From: Clostridium chromiireducens
GTDB taxonomy: Bacteria; Bacillota; Clostridia; Clostridiales; Clostridiaceae
Length of the DNA: 64,000 nt
Assembly: GCF_002029255.1 (NCBI RefSeq)
Contig: NZ_MZGT01000012.1
Span: forward strand, 32,427 to 96,426
Reading direction: 5' to 3'
Position 1 is the first letter of the stretch. Each line of letters begins with the position of its first letter. The notes beneath the pieces are model-generated. The model had not been told where the DNA came from and ran no database searches. It was given only the letters and a program-made list of their open reading frames with translations. The position numbers and the translations under genes are program-made. Below, piece after piece: positions 24,866 to 33,040 of this stretch.

Positions 24866-26827
24866 TTATCTCTTCAATCCATTAATCACCACATCTAATA
24901 ATTCATCTATTGTCGATATCATTTTTGCATTTGCCTGATACGCATGCTGAAATTGTATTAAATTAGTAGTTTCCTCATCTAAAGATACCCCCGAAACTGA
25001 AGATCTTTGATCTTCTAGGTTTGATAATATTTTCTCTTGATTATCTACCTGCCTGCTAGCTTCCTGGGTAGTTGTTGCAATATTATTTATAATTGTTTTA
25101 TAATAACTATTTACTGTAGATCCGCTTGTTCCTGCATTTAAGTTTATACAAGTACTATCTGTAAATCCTGTTGTAGTAGCAGTAGTATTTATTCCAATTT
25201 TGCTTAGAAAACTTTTTCTATCCATTGTACTTAAATCATCAGATGATGTTATGCTACTTAAATCAAACTTTACAGAGTTAAGATTAGCTATTGCATTAGC
25301 TCTCTTTCCATCCCCTTCTCCACTAGTTGATGTTGTATTACAGTTTAGTAAAGTCGGATCTGTTACTAATGCTTTATTCACTTTTATTGTAGCAGCTGTA
25401 ATTCCTGTATCAGTCGTACTGCTAGCTCCATTTGTTATGAATATTAGATTATTGCTCAATCCTTGCGATGAACCGCTTGCATCTATGCTTCCTGTTTGAA
25501 TTGCATTAACAGAATAAGCTAGTGCCGCTGCAAGCCTGTCTAGATTATCCATATATCCTTGTATTTTTTCTTGAACTGATTGATTTGCCGCTATTTCTCC
25601 TTTTATATGATTGTTATCTACACTATTTACGCTACTTTCATATTCATATGTTTGGAATGTTCCACCTTTTAATTGTTCCACAGTTGTTGGTGGCGTTGAT
25701 TTTACTAATGTTGTATATGTTTTTGAGCCATCTGCATTTGTAACAGCTGTTACTGTAGTTGCTGTCGTAACTCCACTTACTGTCGAAGTTGTTGTTCCTA
25801 ATGTAGGTGGTGTAGTTGTTGTATCTGTAGCAGCTATTGTTAATTGAGTTTTGGCTAGACCTAATGCATTGCCATCCTTATCTCCAATTATTATTCTATT
25901 TTGTAGTAATCCTTTAGCTAAATCAGTAGCTTCTGCAGCATTGGATGCCGTTATTGTAAATGACTTAGTTTGAGCATTTTCATTTCCCAAAGGATAATAT
26001 TCTACATCAACTGTACCGTCAGCATTTGCTACAGCACTCTTAACATACGAAAGTCTGGAATAATCAGTATCTGTTGGATTTGACTTTACCAAAGCTGCAT
26101 CTGGATATTCTGTTGATGAAAGATTTATAGTATCAAGATTGTCTCTATCAACTTTTATACCAAATTTGTAACTTAACTGATCTAAAAGATTATCCCTTTT
26201 ATCCATAAGGTCATTTGCAGTTTGTCCAACCGATGAAATACTTCTTATTTGTTTATTTAATTCATTTATTTGATCTAAATAACTATTAACATCAGTAACA
26301 TTACTTTGAAGAAGCGATTGATTATCTTCACAAGTCTTTTTTAATTGATTATAAGTGTAATTCAATGCATCCGCTAAAGTAGATGCATTTTGAATAGCTA
26401 CTGTTTTAACATCTGATTTATCTGGACTTTTTGATACCTCTTGAAATGCATTAAAAAATTTATTTGTGAGTTCTTGTATTCCAGTATCTGATGGTTCTCC
26501 AAAAATATCTTCAACTTTTGACAAAGTGTTGCTTGCCTGTGCATAATAACCTGATGTTCCTGATTCGTTTCTTACCTGATAATCTATAAAATGATCTCTT
26601 ATCCTTTGAATAGCAGTTATCTGTGCACCTGTTCCAACTTGTCCAGCACCTATCGTATCAAATCTTGACATCCCTCCAAAAGGTGTAGTTGTCTCTGCTA
26701 CTGCTCTCTGCCTTGAATATCCCGTTGTATTCGCATTAGATATATTGTGAGCTGTTGTATTTATCGCGCCTTGTTGTACATTTAACCCTCTTTTAGCAAT
26801 GGTAAATGTATCAAATAAACCTGCCAT
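24866..26827 (-). CDS. flgK: Hook-associated protein FlgK
   Basis: FlgK (HAP1) is the first junction ring on the hook. The 653-residue protein shows the axial-protein N terminus (INTTAHNISNANTTGYSRQR at residues 22-41) and the C-terminal LIQFQHAYQANAKMISTIDE block. At 653 residues it is longer than many homologues because of a Thr-rich inserted region around residues 300-390. GAAAGGTAGG lies before the ATG. An 18-bp perfect hairpin sits between it and flgN. Confidence 0.96.
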   Translation of the reverse strand: MAGLFDTFTIAKRGLNVQQGAINTTAHNISNANTTGYSRQRAVAETTTPFGGMSRFDTIGAGQVGTGAQITAIQRIRDHFIDYQVRNESGTSGYYAQASNTLSKVEDIFGEPSDTGIQELTNKFFNAFQEVSKSPDKSDVKTVAIQNASTLADALNYTYNQLKKTCEDNQSLLQSNVTDVNSYLDQINELNKQIRSISSVGQTANDLMDKRDNLLDQLSYKFGIKVDRDNLDTINLSSTEYPDAALVKSNPTDTDYSRLSYVKSAVANADGTVDVEYYPLGNENAQTKSFTITASNAAEATDLAKGLLQNRIIIGDKDGNALGLAKTQLTIAATDTTTTPPTLGTTTSTVSGVTTATTVTAVTNADGSKTYTTLVKSTPPTTVEQLKGGTFQTYEYESSVNSVDNNHIKGEIAANQSVQEKIQGYMDNLDRLAAALAYSVNAIQTGSIDASGSSQGLSNNLIFITNGASSTTDTGITAATIKVNKALVTDPTLLNCNTTSTSGEGDGKRANAIANLNSVKFDLSSITSSDDLSTMDRKSFLSKIGINTTATTTGFTDSTCINLNAGTSGSTVNSYYKTIINNIATTTQEASRQVDNQEKILSNLEDQRSSVSGVSLDEETTNLIQFQHAYQANAKMISTIDELLDVVINGLKR

Positions 26828-26909
26828 GTGTTTTCCTACCTTTCAACTATACCAACTTCCATGTTATACGTATTGTAACATCCTTATTACTATTCATTTA
26901 TTATTTCTT

Positions 26910-26960
26910 ATTAGTTATCAATTCATAGCTTCAGATAAACATTATGAATTGATAACTAAT
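26910..26960. repeat. Perfect 18-bp inverted repeat between flgN and flgK
   Basis: ATTAGTTATCAATTCATA (26910-26927) is exactly complementary to 26943-26960 across a 15-base loop. There is no long T-run, so it is not a classical terminator on either strand. It could slow transcription or protect RNA ends between flgN and flgK. Confidence 0.8.
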
Positions 26961-26965
26961 AATTA

Positions 26966-27376
26966 TTACCTCGATAAATTTCCATAAGAATTGTAAGTTC
27001 TTATTTCTCTTCTAGGATTTATTATTTCTAACATTTTATTGTTAAATATAATTTGCTGTTTTAACAATATATCATTTGTTTCTTTTTGAGATGTAACTTT
27101 ATTTAATGTGTCTCTTATCTTAGCATAGCTTTTCTTCAATTCTTCGTTATCTGAATTATTCACAACATCCGTTATGCTGCTATCCCCTAATATATTTCTT
27201 CTTTCTATTTCCTGTTTTGCAATTTTCTTACCACATTCATTAATCTTATCAACTAATCCTTCTAAACCAAATACATCTTTACCCATTATCATCTCATACT
27301 GAGTTTCCAGCAATTCTTGAAGTTTCTTTAACTCTTCTTCTTGGCTTTGTATTAATTTAATAAGTTCATTTATCAT
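26966..27376 (-). CDS. flgN: FlgN-like flagellar chaperone
   Basis: FlgN is the export chaperone for FlgK and FlgL. The 136-residue, almost wholly helical protein (KLIQSQEEELKKLQELLETQ near the N terminus, then ECGKKIAKQEIERRNILG) fits the FlgN family in length and pattern. Its position between flgM and flgK is the normal one. The start codon lies two bases after the flgM stop, with GGAGAG inside the end of flgM serving as a likely ribosome binding site. Confidence 0.88.
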   Translation of the reverse strand: MINELIKLIQSQEEELKKLQELLETQYEMIMGKDVFGLEGLVDKINECGKKIAKQEIERRNILGDSSITDVVNNSDNEELKKSYAKIRDTLNKVTSQKETNDILLKQQIIFNNKMLEIINPRREIRTYNSYGNLSR

Positions 27377-27378
27377 CT

Positions 27379-27654
27379 TTATGAATTACTCTCCTTCATT
27401 GCATTTAATAGACTTTTTGCTGTAAGTCTTGCATCAACATTGTATGTTCCACTGTCTATTTTACTTTTAATTTCTGCTACTTTTTTTGCATTTGTTATAC
27501 TTTCACTAAATGAATAATCTTTTAGGCTCTTCCCTAATTCCGAGATTTCAATTGTATCTACACTCTTATTTTTCTCTACCTTATCAGCGACTTTAGCGCT
27601 ATTTGATTTATAAGTATTTATATACGTCGATCTATTAATTCTATCTATACTCAT
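27379..27654 (-). CDS. flgM: Anti-sigma factor FlgM
   Basis: FlgM binds SigD/FliA and holds off late flagellar transcription until the hook is complete. The 91-residue protein has a disordered N terminus (MSIDRINRSTYINTYKSNSA) and the C-terminal sigma-binding helices (VAEIKSKIDSGTYNVDARLT, SLLNAM). The ATG at 27654 is chosen because GGAG lies nine bases upstream; an ATG five codons earlier overlaps that GGAG. It is the first gene of the flgM-flgN-flgK-flgL run and has a SigD promoter, giving negative feedback. Confidence 0.92.
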   Translation of the reverse strand: MSIDRINRSTYINTYKSNSAKVADKVEKNKSVDTIEISELGKSLKDYSFSESITNAKKVAEIKSKIDSGTYNVDARLTAKSLLNAMKESNS

Positions 27655-27691
27655 AGTGCATTTCTCCATTTCTTATTCTTCTACTATTATA

Positions 27692-27719
27692 ATTATCGTA
27701 CTTTTCCCATATAAGTTTA
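27692..27719 (-). promoter_or_regulatory. SigD promoter of flgM operon
   Basis: On the minus strand TAAA (27719-27716), a 16-base spacer and ACGATAAT (27699-27692) give the best of the three SigD-type matches in the window. It would start transcription about 30 bases upstream of the flgM ATG. Confidence 0.7.
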
Positions 27720-27822
27720 TAGAAAAAACAAAGAAAATTAGTTATATCAAATTAATTGTTTGCAATACTTTAAATTATAATTAGTTATATTTTACAAGTT
27801 TAGCTTCTACACTTGTTCTTAA

Positions 27823-28635
27823 TTAACTAAAAACCCATTCTTCTATTTTCCTTTCCCCTTCTCCTAACAATATATCACCCTCACTAAACCAACCAATCAA
27901 GTCATCGTTTGTTCCTCCTCTTATACAATCAGTAACATCCACATTAGTCTCAATAATTCCTTCTTCATTTTTCTTTCTGGCTGTTTTCTTATTTCTCTTT
28001 TTATTTTTTTCCTTCTCACAATTTACCTCTATATTATTATGTTGAGTAATATCACTATTTTTTTTATCTGAATCCTTGTTACTTGAGTTAGACTTTTTAT
28101 TCACATCTTCTAATTTAGTTATAACATTTTCCTTAGGTTGTACTACATCATAATTTGCGACATTACTACTAATTGTATTCTTATGATCCCTACTCATAAT
28201 TTCACTTAAACTATCTTCTACTTGAACTTCATATTTCTGTATATTATTTTCAGTATGTTTTTTTTCATCTTCATTCTTCCTAATTTCAACCTTTTCTTTA
28301 ACTTTAATATTTTGGTGCTTTGCAAAGTTTTTTACTCTATACACCTTATTTTCTGCAAGTTCTATCATTTCTAACTCCATTAATATATCTAATGCAGCTT
28401 TTATTTCGTCTATTTCTCTATTAAATTCTATTCCTAAAGTCTCTACAGTGTATGGAATACTTCTTGAAAGATATAAATCCCCCTCTTGATTTACCTTCCC
28501 AGCCAAAACAACTATTCTATTCCAAACATAATGAATAAGATCTCTTTTAGGCATTCTATCTATTATTTTGAATTTTGTATCCTCATACATATCTATTCGG
28601 AATTTTACATATCTTCTTTCTCTCATCCCCATCAT
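27823..28635 (-). CDS. Phage replisome-organizer N-terminal domain protein (DnaD-like)
   Basis: Residues about 5-125 of this 270-residue protein match the N-terminal domain of phage replisome organizers, a winged-helix DNA-binding fold: RRYVKFRIDMYEDTKFKIID, then RDLIHYVWNRIVVLAGKVNQ and VYRVKNFAKHQNIKVKEKVE. The rest is a lysine/asparagine-rich linker (KKRNKKTARKKNEEG) and a short acidic tail. No other phage gene is nearby, so this appears to be a chromosomal stand-alone version. Several in-frame ATGs (28635, 28632, 28626) share one AAGGG element, so the exact start is uncertain. Three spaced palindromes upstream may be its binding sites. Function is unknown; replication control or autoregulation is an inference. 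Confidence 0.7.
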   Translation of the reverse strand: MMGMRERRYVKFRIDMYEDTKFKIIDRMPKRDLIHYVWNRIVVLAGKVNQEGDLYLSRSIPYTVETLGIEFNREIDEIKAALDILMELEMIELAENKVYRVKNFAKHQNIKVKEKVEIRKNEDEKKHTENNIQKYEVQVEDSLSEIMSRDHKNTISSNVANYDVVQPKENVITKLEDVNKKSNSSNKDSDKKNSDITQHNNIEVNCEKEKNKKRNKKTARKKNEEGIIETNVDVTDCIRGGTNDDLIGWFSEGDILLGEGERKIEEWVFS

Positions 28636-28705
28636 TTCCCTTCATATTTATTTACTAACAAGTTGATCCACATAAATGTTCTCATATGCAGAAAAGTTAT
28701 GTATT

Positions 28706-28809
28706 GTAGCATAGCTGCTTTTTCTAAATGTGAAATGTTCTTAGTTGCAGCATAGCTGCTTTTTTTCAAGGTGTAAAAGTTGTTAATAGCAGCATAGCTG
28801 CTTTTTTTC
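28706..28809. repeat. Three spaced palindromes, 41-42 bp period
   Basis: The core AGCATAGCTGCT followed by a T-run occurs at 28708-28719, 28749-28760 and 28791-28802. Copies two and three extend to the palindrome GCAGCATAGCTGC. The spacing of 41 and 42 bp is about four helical turns, placing all three on one DNA face. The array begins about 70 bp upstream of the replisome-organizer-like gene. On the plus strand each also resembles a small terminator. Confidence 0.8.
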
Positions 28810-29210
28810 AAGGTGCATATTAAATTTTTATCCCTCTATTTAATATATATGTAAAAAAAGAAATCTATAAAGACTTTAACGAAAAATTTTTTCCAACAAA
28901 ATAAGACATACTTTAACTTTTATGATACAATTCCAAACGAAGAACTTAAAGTTATGTGGTAAATAACCTAAATAGAATACATATATGTTCCGCAGAGCTG
29001 TGAAAAATTTCGCTGAGAACATCTAAATAAAAAGTTGCACCACTTCTGCATGCTCCTGTGACGAGTACAGACAAGCAAAAGTGGAACAACTTTCCATAAA
29101 AATATTTAGAGCAGCTTATTTTTCAATACCTGACTCCACATATATGTATTCTCTTTCGGTTGTTCATTGCCTGACTTTAAGTTCTTAACAATACCTTTAT
29201 TGCATAAAAA
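28810..29210. other. Gene-free stretch between the replisome-organizer gene and fliY
   Basis: This stretch contains no credible reading frame. Apart from AT-rich sequence after the palindrome array, it is filled by one long hairpin element (28939-29189). Confidence 0.7.
28939..29189 (+). repeat. Long-hairpin intergenic element, copy A
   Basis: This 251-nt imperfect inverted repeat pairs GAACTTAAAGT..AACC and AGAATACATATATGT on the left with their complements on the right. It narrows to a core GTTGCACCACTTCTGCATGC / GCAAAAGTGGAACAAC around a short loop near 29062-29070. It is closely similar in sequence to copy B (52423-52673), in the opposite orientation, and shares plan and core with three others. 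Mismatches in the core recur between copies, giving it a definite orientation. No reading frame is present. Confidence 0.85.
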
Positions 29211-29228
29211 AACTCCCTTTCGGGAGTT
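29204..29228 (-). terminator. Terminator of the fliY operon
   Basis: On the minus strand AACTCCC-GAAA-GGGAGTT is followed by TTTTTAT. The hairpin begins two bases after the fliY stop codon, so it ends the chemotaxis/motor-switch transcript. Confidence 0.9.
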
Positions 29229-29229
29229 C

Positions 29230-30423
29230 TTATTTCAGTCTCTTTATTCTTTCAACACTGCTTACTATATTAGTAATTCTTATTCCAAAGTTTTCATCTA
29301 CGACAACAACTTCTCCAAGTGCTATTTGTTTTCCATTCACTAGTATTTCTACAGGTTCCTCTGCAAGCTTATCTAATTCTATTAAAGAACCAGTTCCTAA
29401 ATTCAAGATATCCTGTATGCTCTTTTTAGTTCTACCTAAAACAACAGATATATCTAGAGGAACATCTAGTATTAAATCTATATTCTTTATAGGTGGAACA
29501 CTATTTTGAGGCACTAACGGTTCAAATGCAGCCGAATGAACTTCTACCGGCTGTTGCATTCTTTGTGGTGGTGCTTCATATTGCTGCTGCTGTTGATAAT
29601 TATACTGTGGTTCAGGATTAAAGTTATTATTAACAGACTCATAGCTAATTTCTTTGCTCATAATTTGTTCTTTTGGCGCAGCCGCTTTAGGAGGATCTAC
29701 CTTCTTAGGCTCTTCTGCTACTTTATCTTCCCCAGTCATTATCGAAACAATATTCTTAGCCGTTTCTATTGGAAATATTTGCATTATATTACTATCCACG
29801 ATATCTCCAATAGTCATTCTAAACGATACTTTAACTATTGGTTGATCTTCTGGTATAGAATCTGAAATCGGCATAGATGCATCCGTAACTAATTTTGATG
29901 TTGGTGGAGATATATCAACTTTTCTTCCAAACATTGTAGCCATAGAAGTAGCCGCTGAACCTATCATCTGGTTCATAGCTTCTGACACCGCACTAATCTC
30001 TATCTCTGATAAGTCGTGAGTTTCAGTAACTTTTCCATCTCCACCCATCATAAGGTTTGAAATTACTAGCCCATCTATAATTTTTATAATTAAAATGTTT
30101 CTTCCTATTATTCCAGCAATATATTCAATATCCAAAACAATATTAGGAGTTTCAAACCCTTCTTTTATCTCCCTCAACGTTGTAACACTTACTACTGGAG
30201 TAGTTATGTTAACTTGTTGATTTATAAGTTGATATAATGCAGTCGAAGCTGAACCCATTGATATATTTCCAATTTCTCCAAGTAAGTCCTTGTCAATTTC
30301 AGTTATACTTTCCGCTGCTGATTTAACTTCATCAGATAATGTATTTCCACTTTCCTCAGAAGCCAGATCCTCCCCAGCTAATAGTGCGTTTATTTCTTCC
30401 TGTGACAAAAAGTTATTGCTCAT
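29230..30423 (-). CDS. fliY: Flagellar motor switch phosphatase FliY (FliN-type)
   Basis: FliY is part of the switch complex and removes phosphate from CheY-P at the motor. The protein (397 residues from the chosen start) has the N-terminal CheY-binding peptide LSQEEINALLAG. CheC-like phosphatase motifs follow (EIGNISMGSASTAL and SEAMNQMIGSAATSM), then a Gln/Pro-rich linker near residues 265-310. A C-terminal FliN/SpoA domain (LDVPLDISVVLGRTKKSIQD onward) completes it. The ATG at 30423 suits the AAGGAAG site better than one at 30429. Its 5' end overlaps the end of fliM. Confidence 0.95.
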   Translation of the reverse strand: MSNNFLSQEEINALLAGEDLASEESGNTLSDEVKSAAESITEIDKDLLGEIGNISMGSASTALYQLINQQVNITTPVVSVTTLREIKEGFETPNIVLDIEYIAGIIGRNILIIKIIDGLVISNLMMGGDGKVTETHDLSEIEISAVSEAMNQMIGSAATSMATMFGRKVDISPPTSKLVTDASMPISDSIPEDQPIVKVSFRMTIGDIVDSNIMQIFPIETAKNIVSIMTGEDKVAEEPKKVDPPKAAAPKEQIMSKEISYESVNNNFNPEPQYNYQQQQQYEAPPQRMQQPVEVHSAAFEPLVPQNSVPPIKNIDLILDVPLDISVVLGRTKKSIQDILNLGTGSLIELDKLAEEPVEILVNGKQIALGEVVVVDENFGIRITNIVSSVERIKRLK

Positions 30424-31411
30424 ACCCATTCACTTCCTTATCTGTTATATCTAAAATCATAACGCCCATATTTTTTCCTACTACACCTGGTTTAGCATAG
30501 TAACATTCTTCATTACCTACATACACTTTTATTGGGGATGAACTCTTATTATCAAGCTTTATTACATCACCTATTGTTAATTTTAAGAAATCATCTACAG
30601 TTATACTCGCATTTCCAAGCTCTGCTATAACCTCAACATCAACTTTGGTAATTCCTTTTTCTATTTTTTCTCTTGATTCAGCCATTAAAGCTTCATCATC
30701 ATTTCTAAAGGCATACTGCACTACTAATTTATCCAATATTTTTTCTATGCTTAAATATGGAATACACATATTAATAAAAGTGCTACGCTTATTCATTTCT
30801 ACTGAAAATGTTATTAAAGCTACAGGGTCATTAGGTGCTAATGTCTGATTAATTGCCGGATTAGTTTCTATGGTCTCAACTTCAGGCTCAACCTCTAAAA
30901 TAGAATCCCAAGCTAACTTTAGGTTATTTATCATTCCAGTTGTAATTTGACGCATTATATTCTTATCTATATCGGTGAATTCTTTCGTTAAAACTTTCCT
31001 ATCACCTTTTCCACCAAGTAAAACATCAATTATTTGAAGTGAAAATTGGGGATTAGTTTCAAGTATTATAGTACCTACTAATGGTGCCATTTTAAATATT
31101 GTCATTATAGTAGGATTTTGTACTGAATGAATGAATTCCTCATAAGTTATCTGCTCTACAGTTTCTATTTTTACCTTAACATTTTGTCTTGTTTGACCAG
31201 TTAAGTAATTAGAAATAACTCTTGCATAATTATCATGAATCAATTCTAAAGTTCTTATATGCTCTTTTGAGAATTTTTGAGGACTTCTAAAATCATAAAG
31301 TTTTATTTTATGTTTTTCTTCCTCTTTATTAACTTCATCTGACTCTAATTCACCTGTAGATAGGGCGGATAACAAGGCATCTATTTCACTTTGCGATAAG
31401 ACATCTGCCAT
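30413..31411 (-). CDS. fliM: Flagellar motor switch protein FliM
   Basis: FliM forms the C-ring wall and binds CheY-P through its N-terminal peptide, seen here as LSQSEIDALLSAL. The 332-residue protein continues with the conserved middle domain (IRTLELIHDNYARVISNYLT, MAPLVGTIILETNPQFSLQI, DVLLGGKGD). It ends with a FliN-like SpoA domain (VIAELGNASITVDDFLKLTI onward). GGGAG precedes the ATG. It overlaps fliY by about 11 bases, indicating coupled translation. Confidence 0.97.
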   Translation of the reverse strand: MADVLSQSEIDALLSALSTGELESDEVNKEEEKHKIKLYDFRSPQKFSKEHIRTLELIHDNYARVISNYLTGQTRQNVKVKIETVEQITYEEFIHSVQNPTIMTIFKMAPLVGTIILETNPQFSLQIIDVLLGGKGDRKVLTKEFTDIDKNIMRQITTGMINNLKLAWDSILEVEPEVETIETNPAINQTLAPNDPVALITFSVEMNKRSTFINMCIPYLSIEKILDKLVVQYAFRNDDEALMAESREKIEKGITKVDVEVIAELGNASITVDDFLKLTIGDVIKLDNKSSSPIKVYVGNEECYYAKPGVVGKNMGVMILDITDKEVNGYEQ

Positions 31412-31449
31412 ATATTCTCTCCCTCATTTCAATAATTTAATTCAATAAT

Positions 31450-31851
31450 TTAATTCAATAATTTATCTATATCTATTATCGTAAGAAGTTTATCATCATA
31501 ATTAAATATACCTTTTATATAAGGTTGCACCTTATTAGTATTTTTATCAACTTTTTGAATATTCTTCTCGTCAATATCTAAAACTTCTTCCACTTCATCT
31601 ACTGATATTCCTATTTCTTCATCCTCAACTGTCAAAATAATTATGTTGTTTTGTTCCATACCAGGAGTTACATCTAATAACAGATTTATATCAACAAGAG
31701 ACTTAATGCTTCCACGTAAATTTATTAATCCTTTAATATAACTTGGAGCTTTTGGAACTTTAGTAATTCCCATGGTATCATTGATGCTTTGAACCTTCTC
31801 AGTTTCTACAGCAAAATGTTCTTCCCCTAATTTGAATACTACTATTTGCAT
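31450..31851 (-). CDS. cheW: Chemotaxis coupling protein CheW (first copy)
   Basis: CheW links chemoreceptors to CheA. The 133-residue, single-domain protein shows the CheW fold signatures VVFKLGEEHFAVETEKVQSI, IKGLINLRGSIKSLVDINLL and VDEVEEVLDI. Length is slightly short but complete. AAGGAGG precedes the ATG. It is one of two CheW genes in this operon; the other (37531) lies near cheD. Confidence 0.93.
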   Translation of the reverse strand: MQIVVFKLGEEHFAVETEKVQSINDTMGITKVPKAPSYIKGLINLRGSIKSLVDINLLLDVTPGMEQNNIIILTVEDEEIGISVDEVEEVLDIDEKNIQKVDKNTNKVQPYIKGIFNYDDKLLTIIDIDKLLN

Positions 31852-31870
31852 TTCTTAACCTCCTTACTGG

Positions 31871-32230
31871 TTAACCTACAACTTTCTTTATAGCTTCCAA
31901 AACTCTATCTGCTTGGAACGGTTTTACTATAAAATCTTTTGCTCCTGCTCTTATCGCATCCATAACCATTGATTGTTGCCCCATTGCTGAGCACATAATC
32001 ACTTTAGCGTCTGGATCGAAAGCCTTTATTTGCTTAACAGCCTCAATACCATCCATATCAGGCATTGTTATATCCATTGTAACAACATCTGGTTTCTCTT
32101 TTTTATACATGTCTACTGCTACTATTCCATTATTTGCTTCTCCAACTATTTCAAAGTCATTCTTTTCTAAAATATCCTTTATCATCATTCTCATAAATGC
32201 TGCATCATCTACAATTAAAACTCTAGCCAT
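31871..32230 (-). CDS. cheY: Chemotaxis response regulator CheY
   Basis: CheY carries phosphate from CheA to the motor switch. The 119-residue receiver domain has the acidic pair in VLIVDDAAFMR, the phosphoacceptor aspartate in VVTMDITMPDMDG near residue 54, the switch Ser in VIMCSAMGQQ and the lysine in FIVKPF. There is no output domain. It lies between cheC and cheW, so its phosphatase is its immediate neighbour. Confidence 0.96.
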   Translation of the reverse strand: MARVLIVDDAAFMRMMIKDILEKNDFEIVGEANNGIVAVDMYKKEKPDVVTMDITMPDMDGIEAVKQIKAFDPDAKVIMCSAMGQQSMVMDAIRAGAKDFIVKPFQADRVLEAIKKVVG

Positions 32231-32250
32231 TATTCGTTTACCTCCAAAAT

Positions 32251-32853
32251 TTAATTTATTCCTATAGATTTCAATATTTTTTCTAATGATCCTGGCATAG
32301 GGATATAATAAAAATGTCCCCCTATATTTTCTTCTGTATCATCATCTAGAAAAACAGTTTCTATATCTAATATATACTCATCATATTGATTAGATTCTAT
32401 AAATGTCGTTGTGAGTATTGCGCCTAACATATCATATGAAGTAGCTGGTACTGATGGTGCCATAGCGAGATTAGTTAGTTGTGATATAGAATTCATATAA
32501 GATGCCGATATTATATTTGCTACCTCGCATAATACAGAACTCCCCATTTCACTTTCTGGCGATTGTTTACTTCCCACCAATTTCTCTATCATATTTTCTG
32601 CTATGGGCTTTTCAAATACAAGAAGAATATTTCCTGAGATATCTCCAAGTACTCGTACAACTGTACCAGCAACTTCAGTTTCTCCATTTTCTTCAACAAT
32701 ATCTTCTAACTTTATGACATTTACCGCTGGTACTGTCATGTCCACTTTTTTCCCTATCATCATGGAAAGAGCAGTTGCTGCATTTCCTGCACCTATGTTA
32801 GAGACTTCTTTAAGTGCATCTAATTGTAAAGCGCTTAAATTAGAATACTCCAC
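32251..32853 (-). CDS. cheC: CheY-P phosphatase CheC
   Basis: CheC dephosphorylates CheY-P and, with CheD, takes part in adaptation. The 200-residue protein has both phosphatase helices: LKEVSNIGAGNAATALSMMI near the N terminus and SVLCEVANIISASYMNSISQ in the middle, each with the E-x-x-N pattern. Translation appears to start at GTG after GGAGGG. It is separated from cheA by 187 bases holding the perfect palindrome TACCCAAATGGGTA (32877-32890). Confidence 0.94.
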   Translation of the reverse strand: MEYSNLSALQLDALKEVSNIGAGNAATALSMMIGKKVDMTVPAVNVIKLEDIVEENGETEVAGTVVRVLGDISGNILLVFEKPIAENMIEKLVGSKQSPESEMGSSVLCEVANIISASYMNSISQLTNLAMAPSVPATSYDMLGAILTTTFIESNQYDEYILDIETVFLDDDTEENIGGHFYYIPMPGSLEKILKSIGIN

Positions 32854-32876
32854 TTATAACCCTCCTTCAAATTTTA

Positions 32877-32890
32877 TACCCAAATGGGTA
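32877..32890. promoter_or_regulatory. Palindrome upstream of cheC
   Basis: TACCCAAATGGGTA is a perfect inverted repeat 24 bases upstream of the cheC start. A TTGACA (minus strand, 32906-32901) lies just upstream, but the nearest TATAAA is 22 bases from it, too far for a normal SigA promoter. It may be an operator for an internal promoter or a small RNA hairpin. Confidence 0.35.
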
Positions 32891-33040
32891 CCTAACATAA
32901 TGTCAACTTTCTATTATTTTACAATTTTAAACATATGACATTTTTTAGACTATATTCAGCTCATTGGTGCGAGTTCCCCTTAAGAAGGTAATTTCGACTC
33001 ATTTCAACTAATTATAACACCTTGTTCTAAAAAATTCACG

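Noticed and set aside
28706..28809. Possible mini CRISPR array
   Set aside because: Only three short, palindromic, T-rich units with partly similar spacers; no leader or cas genes.
32873..32906. SigA promoter upstream of cheC
   Set aside because: TTGACA and TATAAA are present but 22 bases apart, outside the working range.
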